Shown: positions 33,827 to 42,486, counted from the first letter of the stretch. The stretch: DNA of 42,486 bases from Actinomycetes bacterium (GCA_021846845.1 JAJZWB010000013.1:1-42486); one strand, 5' to 3'. A program made the numbers and translations. Notes: generated from the letters alone by a model not told the origin.

Positions 33827-35329
33827 TCACGGCAGCGGTTGCAGATGGGGGAAGCTCTGGACCTGGCCGGTGGTCAGCGTGCCGAGCGGCGGCTGGGCCG
33901 AGCACGCGGGCCCCTGCGGCGCCGAGGTGTAGTAGTACTGCGACACGAGTTGCGCGAGAGTTAACACGGTTCCCGTCACGGAAGTTGTGCTCTGCGACAG
34001 CGTCGGGCCGAGCGCCGGCAGCGGATGGCCCGTGCACAGGTAGCTGCCGAACACGCTCAGCCCCCGCAGCAGCTGGGCGTACCCGCCGGGGGCCATGTAG
34101 GGGTTGGAGCGGTTCGTGGACGGACGGTACGGGTAGGGCGTGAGCAGCTCGGGCCCGATCGGGTTGGAGATCCGCAGATAGTGGGCGTTGCCCCCGTTGG
34201 CTGAGGAGAAGAAACCCTGGGTCGTCGCGGTGCTGTTGGCGAAGAACGCCGCGATCTCCCGCCGGTAGGAGTTGGCGTACTCGATCACCGGCACCAGCTG
34301 CCCGAGATAGGGCTTCAGCGCGATCAGGAACGGCACGCTCTCGTTCAGGAACGTCGAGAGGGCCGGGAAGCCCGCGGCCGAGGCGCGGGTCAGCGGCGCC
34401 ACGTAGGTCATCAGGTCGCGGAGCTCCGGCGCGAGCGTTGCCGCCCCCTCCAGGACCGGGGACAGCTGGGCGGCGGCCGGGCGGAGCTCGTCGACCAGGG
34501 GCCTGGTCGTGCGCGAGAAGCGGGCCAGGCGGCCGAGCGTCAGGCGCGTCTGGTCAAGGAACGCGGGGAGGGCCCGGATCGCCGCCTCAAGCTCGACGTC
34601 GCGCGCCGCCGTCGCGGCGAACGTCGCTTCGCTGTTGGTGACGAAGCCCTGCAGGGCGGCCGGCGAGCGCCCGAGCGCGGAGAAGACCTGACCGCCGTAG
34701 TGCAGCAGGGCGCTGGTGGCCGAGCTCTCGCGTCGGAGCACCGAGAGCACCGCGTCGACATTGGTCGCGAACGGGTAGAGGTCGGCGAACGCGGCGCTGA
34801 ACTGCTGGCCTCGGTTGGTGAGCGCGATCCCCCCCTGCTGCATCCAGGTCTCAAACGCCCGGCGGGTCCGCGGGTCAAGCGCCGAGAAGATCTGATCCAG
34901 CTGCACGGTGGGCGCCACCTGGGCCCGGGGGAGCGTTCCGCCGTCGGCGAGCATCGAGCCGCCCGGCGTGCCCGGCGAGAGCTCCACGTAGGTCTCCCCC
35001 AGCAGCGTCTTGGCGCGCAGGATCGCGCGCGTGTCCGCTGGCCGGGGCGCGTAGCGGTGATCGATCTCGATCACCGCCCGGTCCAGGCCGGTGCGGCGAT
35101 CGAGCGATACGCTCACCACCCGCCCGACCGGTACGCCTGAGATCTGCACCTGCGCCTGCGCGGCGAGCTCGACCGCCTGGTTGAACTCAACGCTGAAGCG
35201 ATAGCCCTTCGAGGCGAGCGGCACGCTACCGCCGAACGAGATCCACAGGAAGATCAGCAGGCCCACGCACGAGGCGGTGAAGCCCGCCATCGCGATCATC
35301 TGGAGGGTCGACGGACGCTGCTTGCTCAT
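33827..35329 (-). CDS. MCE-family lipid-transport protein, sixth Mce subunit (500 aa)
   Basis: One N-terminal helix (about residues 12-32) leads into the MCE domain (about 40-120: Y-R-F-S-V-E-F-N-Q-A-V-E-L then V-Q-I-S-G-V-P-V-G-R-V, ending L-G-E-T-Y-V-E-L-S-P-G). A long helical region (about 150-400) follows, as in Mce proteins whose helices form a lipid tunnel. Near the end are G-N-A-H-Y-L-R-I-S and two cysteines (Y-L-C-T-G and P-A-C-S-A). The ATG at 35329 overlaps the stop of the preceding mce gene. The frame is open upstream to 35563 but that is not used. It is last of the six mce genes. Confidence 0.93.
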   Translation of the reverse strand: MSKQRPSTLQMIAMAGFTASCVGLLIFLWISFGGSVPLASKGYRFSVEFNQAVELAAQAQVQISGVPVGRVVSVSLDRRTGLDRAVIEIDHRYAPRPADTRAILRAKTLLGETYVELSPGTPGGSMLADGGTLPRAQVAPTVQLDQIFSALDPRTRRAFETWMQQGGIALTNRGQQFSAAFADLYPFATNVDAVLSVLRRESSATSALLHYGGQVFSALGRSPAALQGFVTNSEATFAATAARDVELEAAIRALPAFLDQTRLTLGRLARFSRTTRPLVDELRPAAAQLSPVLEGAATLAPELRDLMTYVAPLTRASAAGFPALSTFLNESVPFLIALKPYLGQLVPVIEYANSYRREIAAFFANSTATTQGFFSSANGGNAHYLRISNPIGPELLTPYPYRPSTNRSNPYMAPGGYAQLLRGLSVFGSYLCTGHPLPALGPTLSQSTTSVTGTVLTLAQLVSQYYYTSAPQGPACSAQPPLGTLTTGQVQSFPHLQPLP

Positions 35330-36702
35330 GGCGACGAGGGGCAGCTGTACTGGTTGGTGCCGGCGATCGGAGTCGCTCCCGGCAGCTGCGCCGTCGGTGG
35401 CGCGTTGAGCAGGTCCAGGATCACGCCGATCGGCGCGTCGCTCGGCTGCAGGGTGTTCTCGAAGAAGTTCAGCTCGGTGCAGGTGCCCATGAAGATCCCC
35501 TGGATAACGGCCCCGTTGGCGTCCTGGGCGGAGACGAGGCTGTCGGCGATGTGCGCCAGCCACGAGCCCCAGAACAGGTAGCCCTGCCTCCCGCCTCCGG
35601 GCTGGTGGGCGAGCGTGTCGACCAGCGTGTTGAGCACGGACACCGAATCAGACAGCGACGGGATCGTCGGCTTGAGCTGGGCGGCGGCTGGCGCCAGCGT
35701 CCGGGCGAGCGGCTGGACCGCGACCGAGAAGGGCCCGAGCTGGTCCGCGATCACCGGCGTCGTATCGCGGAACAGGGGCCTGACCGCCTTCAGCGCCGGA
35801 CCGAGGTTGCGCGCGAACGGGACGAGACCCGAGAGCGCGGTCGTGCTCGCGCTCGCGTAGGACCTCACCTGACCGAGCGTCCGGGTCGTCTGGCTCAGCG
35901 TGCCGGGGAACAGCGAGAGGGCTGACTGCAGCTGGCGGTCGCTGGCGGCGATCGCGGCGAAGTTCGCATCGGACGCGGAGATCAGCGAGGCCAGCTGCGA
36001 GTCGACCCCGCCGAGCGAGCTGGTCACGAGGTTGAGGTTGTGGATCGCGCGGGTGATGTTGCGCCGCCGCTGCGCGAGCAGCGCGGCGAAGTCGAGCGTG
36101 TGACGGTCGAGCGGCGCGAAGCGCTTGAGCGTTCCGCGCAGGCCCGCGACCGCGGCGGGGCTCGGAGCCTCGCCGCCGGCACCGTGTCCGTGGAACGCCA
36201 GCGCGCCTCCGGAGAGCAGCAGGAGCAGGTAGCTGCGCGTGTCCGCGTCCAGCGAGGAGAGGATCTGCGAGACGTCGACGTCGGGCTGCGTGTTGGTGGC
36301 CGGGAGCGTGCCGCCGTCGGGGATCGCACCCGTCGACGGGGTACCGGGATCCAGCGACAGGTACATGTCCTTGAGCGGCGTGCGCGGTCGCAGCAGCACC
36401 GTCGCGTTGCGGTAGATCGGCGCGTAGCGCTTGTAGATGTTCATCGTCACGACGGCCTGGCCGCCCTGCAGCGACACGCCGCCGACCTGCCCGACCTGCA
36501 CGCCCGCGATCGTCACCGCCTGGCCCTGGCCGGAGGTGACCGCCGCGGCGGTCGTGAAGTGCGCGTAGACCGTGTAGTAGCTCTGGCCGAACACGAACGC
36601 GGGCTGGTGGCCGAGGATGTAGCCGGTGACGCCGATCGCCGCGACCACGAGCGCCGCGATCGCCGCGAAATCAAGGCGGTGGGCGCGGATCGCACGCCTC
36701 AC
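35326..36702 (-). CDS. MCE-family protein, fifth Mce subunit (458 aa)
   Basis: The N-terminal helix (about residues 11-30) precedes the MCE domain (about 40-122: Y-T-V-Y-A-H-F-T-T-A, G-V-Q-V-G-Q-V-G-G-V, L-K-D-M-Y-L-S-L-D-P-G). A helical region to about 370 and a C-terminal tail follow. The tail has W-G-S-W-L-A-H-I and two cysteines (G-T-C-T-E and Y-S-C-P). It lacks the H-Y-L-R motif of its siblings. The GTG at 36702 overlaps the TGA of the upstream mce gene (GTGA), while the frame itself is open to 37194. Its stop overlaps the next ATG. Confidence 0.93.
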   Translation of the reverse strand: MRRAIRAHRLDFAAIAALVVAAIGVTGYILGHQPAFVFGQSYYTVYAHFTTAAAVTSGQGQAVTIAGVQVGQVGGVSLQGGQAVVTMNIYKRYAPIYRNATVLLRPRTPLKDMYLSLDPGTPSTGAIPDGGTLPATNTQPDVDVSQILSSLDADTRSYLLLLLSGGALAFHGHGAGGEAPSPAAVAGLRGTLKRFAPLDRHTLDFAALLAQRRRNITRAIHNLNLVTSSLGGVDSQLASLISASDANFAAIAASDRQLQSALSLFPGTLSQTTRTLGQVRSYASASTTALSGLVPFARNLGPALKAVRPLFRDTTPVIADQLGPFSVAVQPLARTLAPAAAQLKPTIPSLSDSVSVLNTLVDTLAHQPGGGRQGYLFWGSWLAHIADSLVSAQDANGAVIQGIFMGTCTELNFFENTLQPSDAPIGVILDLLNAPPTAQLPGATPIAGTNQYSCPSSP

Positions 36703-38141
36703 GGGCCGACCCCCGTCCGGACCGAGTTCAGGTTCGGCGGCGCGCTCCTGAGGCACGGGACGGTGGACACCAGCGGCGGTGGGCTGCCCGGGAAGGCCGG
36801 CCGGGTGCCCAGCGACGGCAGCACCGCGTTCCCGTACAGGGGCCCGTCGGTCCCCAGCGGCCCGGTCTGCACGCGATCGGAGCCGCCGCCCGCCGTCGCT
36901 CGCACATAGCGCCCGTTGCCGTCGAAGTTCTGCGCAGCGGACGCGATCCCGACCGCGCTCTGGAGCAGCTCCTGGTAGAGCTGGAGGCCCGTGGTCAGCG
37001 GCGGGTCCTGGACGTACTCGTTGCCGGTCGGGATCAGCGTGTGCACGAAGCACTGCGCCAGCGCGTCGGAGCCGCGCAACAGCTTCTGAGAGGAGATCAG
37101 CGTCACGGCCGTGCCCTGGAGGGCCGGGGTCAGCGAGGCGAGCAGGCCGCCGAGCTCGCGCCTGGACATGAGCCTGGAGGCTGCCGAGAGCCATGGCATG
37201 CCGGTGTCGATCGTCGACGCGAGCTGGTCGACGCCGGGCGTGAGCGCGGCTGCGAACCGCTGCGTGGGCCCGTAGGACGCCTCCAGTGGGCCGAGCGCCG
37301 AGTCGGCGCTGCGCAGCAGCGGCGGCAGCAGCGCGATCGTCTGCGAGAGGTCCTGCTGGCGGGACGCGAGCGCTCCCATCGTCTGGTCGAAGGTGGTCAC
37401 GAGATCCTGCAGGTGGGCGCTCTGCGAGGCGAGCGCGGACAGGGTCCGCTCGCTGCCGCCGACGGCGCCCGAGAGGTCGTGCGGCTGCTGTCCGAGCAGC
37501 GCCTGGTTGACCAGCGTGGATGCCTCGAACGCGGCCGCGGCGTAGTTCAGCGACCGGTTGAGGGCCTGTCCGGCGGTCAGGCCGCGGACGCTCGGGTCCT
37601 GGGTCGCGTCCTGCGCGGCCGTCGGCCTGACGTTCAGCGCCTGACCGAGACCCTGCAGGAGCGTCTGGAGGTTCTGGCGGGCGTTCGAGTCAAGGGCCGA
37701 GAGGACGCGATCCAGCTGCACGGGGCCGCTGGTCTGCGAGGCCGGCAGCGTTCCGCCTGAGGCGAGCGTCGGCGCTCCCGGCGTCCCCGGCTGGAGGTCG
37801 ACGTAGAAGTTCCCCTCCAGGAACAGCCGGGGGCGGATCTGGGCGGTCGCGTCTGCATGGATCGGGAGGCCCTGCCGATCGATCGTCATCGTCGCGATCG
37901 CCGCGGTGCTCGAGCCTCCCACGCGTCCGATTCCGGTCACGGTGCCGACGTCGACGCCGGCGATGCGCACGGGCGAGCCCAGGTGCAGCTGGGTCTGGAC
38001 GGTGAACGCCGCACGCAGCACGAACGTAGAGCTGGAGAACGGCAGCGGCCCACCGAACACCAGCCAGCAGACGGACAGGATCACGGTGGCGCCGATCAGG
38101 CCGGCGGCGAGGTTGGAGACCCTCTGTCGGCGACGTCGCAT
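36699..38141 (-). CDS. MCE-family protein, fourth Mce subunit (480 aa)
   Basis: After a basic N-terminus and one helix (about residues 9-29), the MCE domain covers about 40-118 (A-A-F-T-V-Q-T-Q, V-R-I-A-G-V-D-V-G-T-V-T-G-I and L-F-L-E-G-N-F-Y-V-D-L-Q-P-G). A long helical part follows. The C-terminal region has N-G-R-Y-V-R and two cysteines (A-Q-C-F-V and V-P-C-L-R). It starts at ATG 38141, 3 bases after the end of the third subunit gene. As a component of an Mce complex it would help move lipid or steroid substrates across the envelope, powered by an Mla-type ATPase encoded elsewhere. Confidence 0.93.
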   Translation of the reverse strand: MRRRRQRVSNLAAGLIGATVILSVCWLVFGGPLPFSSSTFVLRAAFTVQTQLHLGSPVRIAGVDVGTVTGIGRVGGSSTAAIATMTIDRQGLPIHADATAQIRPRLFLEGNFYVDLQPGTPGAPTLASGGTLPASQTSGPVQLDRVLSALDSNARQNLQTLLQGLGQALNVRPTAAQDATQDPSVRGLTAGQALNRSLNYAAAAFEASTLVNQALLGQQPHDLSGAVGGSERTLSALASQSAHLQDLVTTFDQTMGALASRQQDLSQTIALLPPLLRSADSALGPLEASYGPTQRFAAALTPGVDQLASTIDTGMPWLSAASRLMSRRELGGLLASLTPALQGTAVTLISSQKLLRGSDALAQCFVHTLIPTGNEYVQDPPLTTGLQLYQELLQSAVGIASAAQNFDGNGRYVRATAGGGSDRVQTGPLGTDGPLYGNAVLPSLGTRPAFPGSPPPLVSTVPCLRSAPPNLNSVRTGVGP

Positions 38142-38144
38142 CGC

Positions 38145-39566
38145 TCAGCCGCCCGCCCTGGTCGACTGCGTCCTGGTTCCGAGCCTGCCGGGCGGGTTGC
38201 CGATCACCGCACGGCTCGGGTTGTAGGGCTCGTTGCCGGCGGCACACTCCAGGGGCTGGCCCGGCGCGGCGGTGTTCGGGTACGGGTTCACGTGCAGCGG
38301 CCCCGAGGAGCCGGCGGCCGGTCCGGCGTAGACCCCGCTCGACGGCTCGGACTCGAACCCCGGCTGGTCGGTGATCGCCACCTGGACGAAGCGCAGGAGC
38401 CCGCCCTGGCTGACGTGCTCGGACAGCAGGCTGGCCGTGTTGCGCAGGAACAGCGTCACGTAGTTGCAGGTTGTCTGCGCGGGTGTCAGGAAGGCGAGCG
38501 GAGGGCCGAGCTTCCCAAGCGTCAGCGTCAGGCGGTCGAACCCCGCCAGCACCGACGGGTTGCCCGCATAGGAGGCCAGGCTGCGGGAGAGCGCGACCGT
38601 CCGGCTGTCGAGCGCGGACGTCCCGGGGAGCGTCCGCGTGCCGATCGCGAACGCGCTCGAGAGCACCGGCGCGCTGCGCGGCAGGGTCGCGATCCCGGGC
38701 TGCAGCGTGTGCAGCAGGCCGGCGGTGTCGGCCAGGAAGGACCCGATCGCCGGCGAGTCGGCGATCGTCGCCGAGAACATCGGCGGCGTGCCGGCGATCG
38801 CGTCCTGGAGATAGGGGACCGCGACGTGCGCGAGCGCCGTGAACGTGGTATCGAGGTCGGCGAACAGCTGCGCCTGCGCCTGCGCGACCGGAGCGAGGCC
38901 GCCGACCCAGCTGTCCAGGCCGCGGAGGAAGCCGGCGAGGCCGGTCGAGCGCGACGAGAGGTTGGTCATGACCGGCCCCAGGTCGCCGATCAGCGGGACG
39001 AACGCCCGGATCGCCTGGTTGAGGTCGTAGCCGCGTCCGGCGACCGCGAGCCCGAGGCCGATGGTGGACCGCTGGACGCCGATCCGCGTCGGCGGCGTGA
39101 ACATCGACAGGACCTTGTCGAAGTCGACCTCGGTGGACTCCTGCGTGATCGGGACGGTGGCGCCGTTGGCGAAGCCGCGGTGCGAGCGGCCGAGAGTGAT
39201 CTGCAGGTACTTGAGGCCGATCGCCCCCTTCAGCCGCACGGTGAACGTCGAATCGACCGGAAGCGGCTCGATCGACTTCTGCAGCCGCAGGTTCAGCAGG
39301 GCGATCGGGCGGCCGCCCGGCAGCCGCGCCGGCGTGACGCTGGACACGACCCCGACCCGCGCTCCGCCCATGTTGACCTCGTCCCCATAGGTCAGCTCGC
39401 TCGCGTCGGCGGCCTGAACGTGGAGCGTGTAGCTGGGCACGAACGGCAGGCCGTTGGTCGCGTTGTAGGCCAGCGTCACGGCGACGATCGTGACCAGCAC
39501 GGTCAGGGCGCCGATCAGGACGGGGCTGGCGGCCGGACCGCGACCGCGGCGACGCCTGCGCCTCAT
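38145..39566 (-). CDS. MCE-family protein, third Mce subunit (473 aa)
   Basis: The start has eight Arg among the first ten residues, then a helix (about 15-34) and the MCE domain (about 45-130: Y-T-L-H-V-Q-A-A, V-N-M-G-G-A-R-V-G-V-V, G-L-K-Y-L-Q-I-T-L-G). The helical region follows. Its C-terminal part has T-T-C-N-Y-V-T-L-F-L and L-E-C-A-A-G-N-E-P-Y, i.e. two cysteines, and ends in a polar tail. The H-Y-L-R motif of three siblings is absent. Residues around T-T-C-N-Y-V-T-L-F-L-R-N resemble C-termini I recall for actinobacterial MlaD proteins. ATG 39566 lies 16 bases after the second subunit gene. Confidence 0.92.
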   Translation of the reverse strand: MRRRRRRGRGPAASPVLIGALTVLVTIVAVTLAYNATNGLPFVPSYTLHVQAADASELTYGDEVNMGGARVGVVSSVTPARLPGGRPIALLNLRLQKSIEPLPVDSTFTVRLKGAIGLKYLQITLGRSHRGFANGATVPITQESTEVDFDKVLSMFTPPTRIGVQRSTIGLGLAVAGRGYDLNQAIRAFVPLIGDLGPVMTNLSSRSTGLAGFLRGLDSWVGGLAPVAQAQAQLFADLDTTFTALAHVAVPYLQDAIAGTPPMFSATIADSPAIGSFLADTAGLLHTLQPGIATLPRSAPVLSSAFAIGTRTLPGTSALDSRTVALSRSLASYAGNPSVLAGFDRLTLTLGKLGPPLAFLTPAQTTCNYVTLFLRNTASLLSEHVSQGGLLRFVQVAITDQPGFESEPSSGVYAGPAAGSSGPLHVNPYPNTAAPGQPLECAAGNEPYNPSRAVIGNPPGRLGTRTQSTRAGG

Positions 39567-39582
39567 CCTCGCCCGCCGCCGC

Positions 39583-41181
39583 TCATCCCCGACCCCCCAG
39601 CAGGTAGCTGAGCAGTCCGGTCAGGGTCTGGGCACCGCCCCCAGCCGCCGAGGCGGTTCGCAGCGCCGCCGCGACGATCGCGTCGCTCACGGTCCGGCCG
39701 CCGCCCGAGCCGGCCGACCCCGCCGACCGGACCGAGCCCGCCGATCCGGAGGACCCGACCGACCCCGCTGGCCGAACCGAGCCGGAGGACCCGGACGGGC
39801 CGGCCGACGCGACCGACCCCGCCGACCGAACCGAGCCGGAGGACCCGGACGGGCCGGCCGACGCGACCGACCCCGCCGGGCCCGCCGACGCCGTCGGCCC
39901 GGCGTGAGATCGCCCGCCCGCCCTCGCGGCCAGCGCAGCGCGCGCCGCGGATGCCGCGCTCGCCCCGGAGCCGAAGTTCGCCGAGCACCCCGGGACCGGA
40001 CTGGTCGCATAGTTGGTGCAACTTGAGACCAGCGGCTCGTTGCGCAGGTAGTGGCCGAGGGAGTTGAAGCCGTTGCCCGCGACCGCGCCGTTGAAAAGGA
40101 GCGCCATCAGCTGCTGGATCCCGCCCGTGCTCTGCAGGCTCGCCAGCAGCCGGCTCAGGTTGGCGCTCGCCGGCCGGCCGGCGTTCCCGAGCTGGCCGAG
40201 GCGCTGGGCCAGAGGAAGCGTCGCGACCAGCGAGGGCGCGGAACGGCTCGCGGCCGATCCGAGCTCCGTGAGCGCCCTGCGCGCCTGCGCCGCGAACGGC
40301 ACCAGGTTCGCGAACTGGCTGCCGAGAGCGCTCGCGCTCGCGCCGAGGTCGGTCATCACCGGCGTGCCCTGCGCGGCCAGCTGGCCGAGATCGGCCATCA
40401 GCGGTCGCAGCCGGCTCAGGTAGGACGGGAGCAGCCGGACGGTCTGCGAGATCTCGCGCGTCCGCGCCGCGCTGGCCACCGCGGTCGTGTTCGCCTCCGT
40501 CACGAAGCCGGCCAGCTTGCGCCTGACCTGCGCCAGCGGTCCGAGCACGCGGTCGGACGCGGTCGCGAGCTGCGCGAGCACCCGGTTCTGACGATCGAGG
40601 ATCTGGAGCACCTGGTCTGTCTGCCGAAGCGCCGGGTTGGCACGGAGGATCACCGCGTTGAGGTCCGATCCCCGGGCCGCCAGACCGGTGCCGAACTCGT
40701 CGATGATCACGGCCAGCGACTGGCGCACCGGCATCGTCGAGATGTCCTGCACGATGTCGAAGTCGATCGGAGAGCTGGTCCTGGTCACCGGCAGGTAGTG
40801 GCTCCCGGCGCCCGGTCCCGAGCGGATCAGCGGCAGCGGCGGCGAGCCGGCGCTGCCGGGCAGGCAGTCGACGTACTCCTCTCCGATCAGCGACTGGGGA
40901 CGGATCGTGCAGGTGGCGTTGGCGTGGAACGGCTGGAAGGCCGGGTTGTCGACCGAGATCGTCACCGCGGCGAGGTTGTCCCTGGTGACCGACAGCGCCC
41001 GGACCGAGCCGACGTTCGCACCGGCGATCCGGACGTCCTCCCCCGTGGCGGCGAACGACGCGTCGTCGAAGATCGCGCGGACGAGGTAGGTCGGTCGAGA
41101 CGCCGGCGAGCCCACCGTGAGCAGCGTCGCGGCCGCCGCCGCGATGGCGAGCGCGACGGCGATCGACACAATGCGCCTCAC
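39583..41181 (-). CDS. MCE-family protein with low-complexity C-terminal tail, second Mce subunit (532 aa)
   Basis: A helix at about residues 5-23 precedes the MCE domain (about 32-112: Y-L-V-R-A-I-F-D-D-A-S-F, V-R-I-A-G-A-N-V-G-S-V, I-G-E-E-Y-V-D-C-L-P-G). Within the domain lie C82 and C98, a pair missing from its siblings. The helical region is followed by L-G-H-Y-L-R-N-E-P and S-S-C-T-N-Y...P-G-C-S. The last 130 residues are Gly/Ser/Ala-rich and include an exact 54-bp tandem duplication (39772-39825 and 39826-39879). GTG 41181 overlaps the stop of the first subunit gene. Confidence 0.93.
   Translation of the reverse strand: MRRIVSIAVALAIAAAAATLLTVGSPASRPTYLVRAIFDDASFAATGEDVRIAGANVGSVRALSVTRDNLAAVTISVDNPAFQPFHANATCTIRPQSLIGEEYVDCLPGSAGSPPLPLIRSGPGAGSHYLPVTRTSSPIDFDIVQDISTMPVRQSLAVIIDEFGTGLAARGSDLNAVILRANPALRQTDQVLQILDRQNRVLAQLATASDRVLGPLAQVRRKLAGFVTEANTTAVASAARTREISQTVRLLPSYLSRLRPLMADLGQLAAQGTPVMTDLGASASALGSQFANLVPFAAQARRALTELGSAASRSAPSLVATLPLAQRLGQLGNAGRPASANLSRLLASLQSTGGIQQLMALLFNGAVAGNGFNSLGHYLRNEPLVSSCTNYATSPVPGCSANFGSGASAASAARAALAARAGGRSHAGPTASAGPAGSVASAGPSGSSGSVRSAGSVASAGPSGSSGSVRPAGSVGSSGSAGSVRSAGSAGSGGGRTVSDAIVAAALRTASAAGGGAQTLTGLLSYLLGGRG
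39772..39879. repeat. 54-bp tandem duplication within the second mce gene
   Basis: Two nearly identical copies encode an 18-residue Ser/Gly/Ala unit in the C-terminal tail. Shorter related units flank them on both sides, so the whole tail seems to have grown by slippage. Confidence 0.85.
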
Positions 41182-42486
41182 TGGCCCGGCGGCACGGCGG
41201 TCGTGTCGCAGCCCGGGACGCTCGACGGCGCCGACCCGTCCGGCGTCGGCTGCACGGCGCTCCCCGGACAGCGGTTGTGGACGACCTGCAGGCCCTGATA
41301 GCGCTGCGAGGGGAACTGGGTGGAGAGGCGGTTGGAGGAGTCCAGCGAGAACGGGAACAGCGCCGGCTGGGTGCGGAGGTAGTGGCCGTTGGCGTCGTAG
41401 TACGCGCTCGCCTGGCCGACGTCAGCCAGGGCGGCGATCACGTCGGGCCAGTACTGGCGCAGGTAGGCCACCTGGCTGCTGGAGTCGTGGAACTGAGCGA
41501 TCAGGTGGGTGAACGCCCCGGAGGCGATCTTCGCCAGCCGAGGGGTGGCGAGCGCCAGCTGCGTCAGGTCCCCGGTCTGCGCCGGGCTGTGAATCAGCGC
41601 GTCGAGCGCGCCCACGGTCGGGATCGAAGCGGACACCAGCGTGCGCAGCGACGCCGCGAACTGCGGCAGCCGCACGACCGCCGGCTTGGACGCCGCGACC
41701 AGCGGGTCGAGGCGGTCAAGCGTCGTGCGCAACCCGGCGAACGCGGCCGAGGAGCGTCTCAGCGTGCCCGGCAGCAGCGCCAGCGCCTGCTCGAGCGCCT
41801 GGCTCTGGGCCGCGACCGCGCCGGTGGCCGTCGAGGTGTTGGCGAGCAGCTGGCTCAGCTGCGTGCTGCGCGCGGCCAGCGCCTGCATCGCCCTCGCGCC
41901 CTGGACCACGAGCGAGTCGAACACCGGCTGGTCACGGGTCAGCTCGGCCGTGACCTGGGCGGTGCTCTGCAGGCCCGGAGCCAGATATTGGAGCGCGCGG
42001 TTGGCGGCCCGGCCCTTCCCTGCCAGCGACGCCGCCTCGCCCTGGATCACGTTCGCCAGCCCCGCCCGGGTGAGCGGATCGAAGGCGTCGAACAGCTCGT
42101 CGATGTTCACCTCTGAGTATGTGTGGGTGACGTCGATCGTTCCGCCGCTCGAGATCTCCGGAGCCGCGGCGGGACCGGGCTCCAGCTCCACGTAGCGGCT
42201 CGCTATCCCCGAAAGGGAGTCCTCGAAGATCCGCGCCACGGTGCCCTGGTGGAGCGGGCCGACCCCGCCGTCCAGCGACAGCCTGACCGCCGCCTGCCCG
42301 TCCGCGGTCAGGCTGATGGAGGTGATCGTTCCGACCGCCGCCGGCCCGATCAGGACGCTGTCGCCGGTCACGAGGCCGCTCGCGTTCTGGAAGTCGGCCG
42401 TGAGGACGTAGGGCGAGCTCCCGGTGGCCACCAGGACGGCGACGACGGCCGCGGCGAGGGCCAGCGCGCCGGCCACAGCCCAGCGT
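41178..42486 (-). CDS. MCE-family protein, first Mce subunit in window (N-terminus cut)
   Basis: The frame is still open at the window edge (R-W-A-V-A-G-A-L-A); a GTG at 42476 could be internal. The hydrophobic segment is followed by the MCE domain (Y-V-L-T-A-D-F-Q-N-A-S-G-L-V-T-G-D-S-V and I-A-S-R-Y-V-E-L-E-P-G), then a long helical region. The C-terminus has N-G-H-Y-L-R-T-Q-P and two cysteines (N-R-C-P-G and P-G-C-D-T). It heads the visible part of the operon; YrbE-type permeases are expected upstream, outside the window. Confidence 0.92.
   Translation of the reverse strand, partial: RWAVAGALALAAAVVAVLVATGSSPYVLTADFQNASGLVTGDSVLIGPAAVGTITSISLTADGQAAVRLSLDGGVGPLHQGTVARIFEDSLSGIASRYVELEPGPAAAPEISSGGTIDVTHTYSEVNIDELFDAFDPLTRAGLANVIQGEAASLAGKGRAANRALQYLAPGLQSTAQVTAELTRDQPVFDSLVVQGARAMQALAARSTQLSQLLANTSTATGAVAAQSQALEQALALLPGTLRRSSAAFAGLRTTLDRLDPLVAASKPAVVRLPQFAASLRTLVSASIPTVGALDALIHSPAQTGDLTQLALATPRLAKIASGAFTHLIAQFHDSSSQVAYLRQYWPDVIAALADVGQASAYYDANGHYLRTQPALFPFSLDSSNRLSTQFPSQRYQGLQVVHNRCPGSAVQPTPDGSAPSSVPGCDTTAVPPGQ

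Noticed and set aside
37857-39611. Plus-strand open frame of 584 codons opposite two mce genes
   Set aside because: Arg-rich antisense translation with no fold, covering two well-supported genes and their junction.

Overview
The window is very GC-rich DNA that looks chromosomal and comes from a high-GC actinobacterium. The best fit is class Thermoleophilia (Solirubrobacterales). This rests on base composition, a six-subunit Mce operon, the order ftsE-ftsX-ctp-rnr-smpB beside ssrA, an Actinobacteria-type tmRNA tag, and a secreted cysteine-rich family I associate with that class. No database was searched, so the taxonomy is inference. Most of the window is ordinary core genome. I see no insertion sequence, CRISPR array, prophage or tRNA.

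Positions 1-8000: a possible gene fragment at the left edge, a small helical protein, a small membrane protein and a GT39-type glycosyltransferase lie on the minus strand. On the plus strand follow an HD-GYP protein with one altered metal-ligand position, a VOC protein translationally coupled to it, and a three-gene ABC exporter of the MacB/FtsX type (two paralogous permeases and an ATPase). Positions 8000-12600: a DedA protein whose reading frame runs on into the antisense strand of an AraC-VOC gene pair, then an arsR-arsD-arsA operon with no arsenite permease in view. A palindrome at the arsR start is a likely operator.

Positions 13000-20000 hold a trans-translation and cell-division block. 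ssrA (tmRNA, tag ADSHEYALAA, with a TATAAT promoter element and a terminator hairpin), smpB and an RNase R-type exonuclease lie close together. Upstream of them are a ctp protease, ftsX and ftsE, all on the minus strand. A divergent M50 site-2-type protease sits between ssrA and smpB and appears to lack a normal start codon for its N-terminal part. Positions 20000-28300: an M16 protease, a PBP4-type carboxypeptidase and a small nucleotidyltransferase-like protein on plus; prfB (with a programmed +1 frameshift), an Orn/Lys/Arg decarboxylase, nadC and nadA on minus; and an F420/PPOX-type protein divergent from prfB.

Positions 28300-33000: secA and hpf (minus, with a recognisable promoter), then ctaG (plus). 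Positions 32957-42486: a tightly coupled minus-strand mce operon of six MCE proteins, the first cut by the window end, followed by a secreted six-cysteine protein that starts at TTG behind a near-perfect Shine-Dalgarno. The YrbE permeases expected with an Mce system would lie beyond 42486. All six Mce proteins carry a cysteine pair near the C-terminus, and four share a G-x-Y-(L/V)-R type motif just before it. Several intergenic regions carry short GC-rich tandem repeats (periods 21, 22, 33 and 57 bp). In-frame tandem duplications occur in arsR, the arsA linker and the second mce gene.
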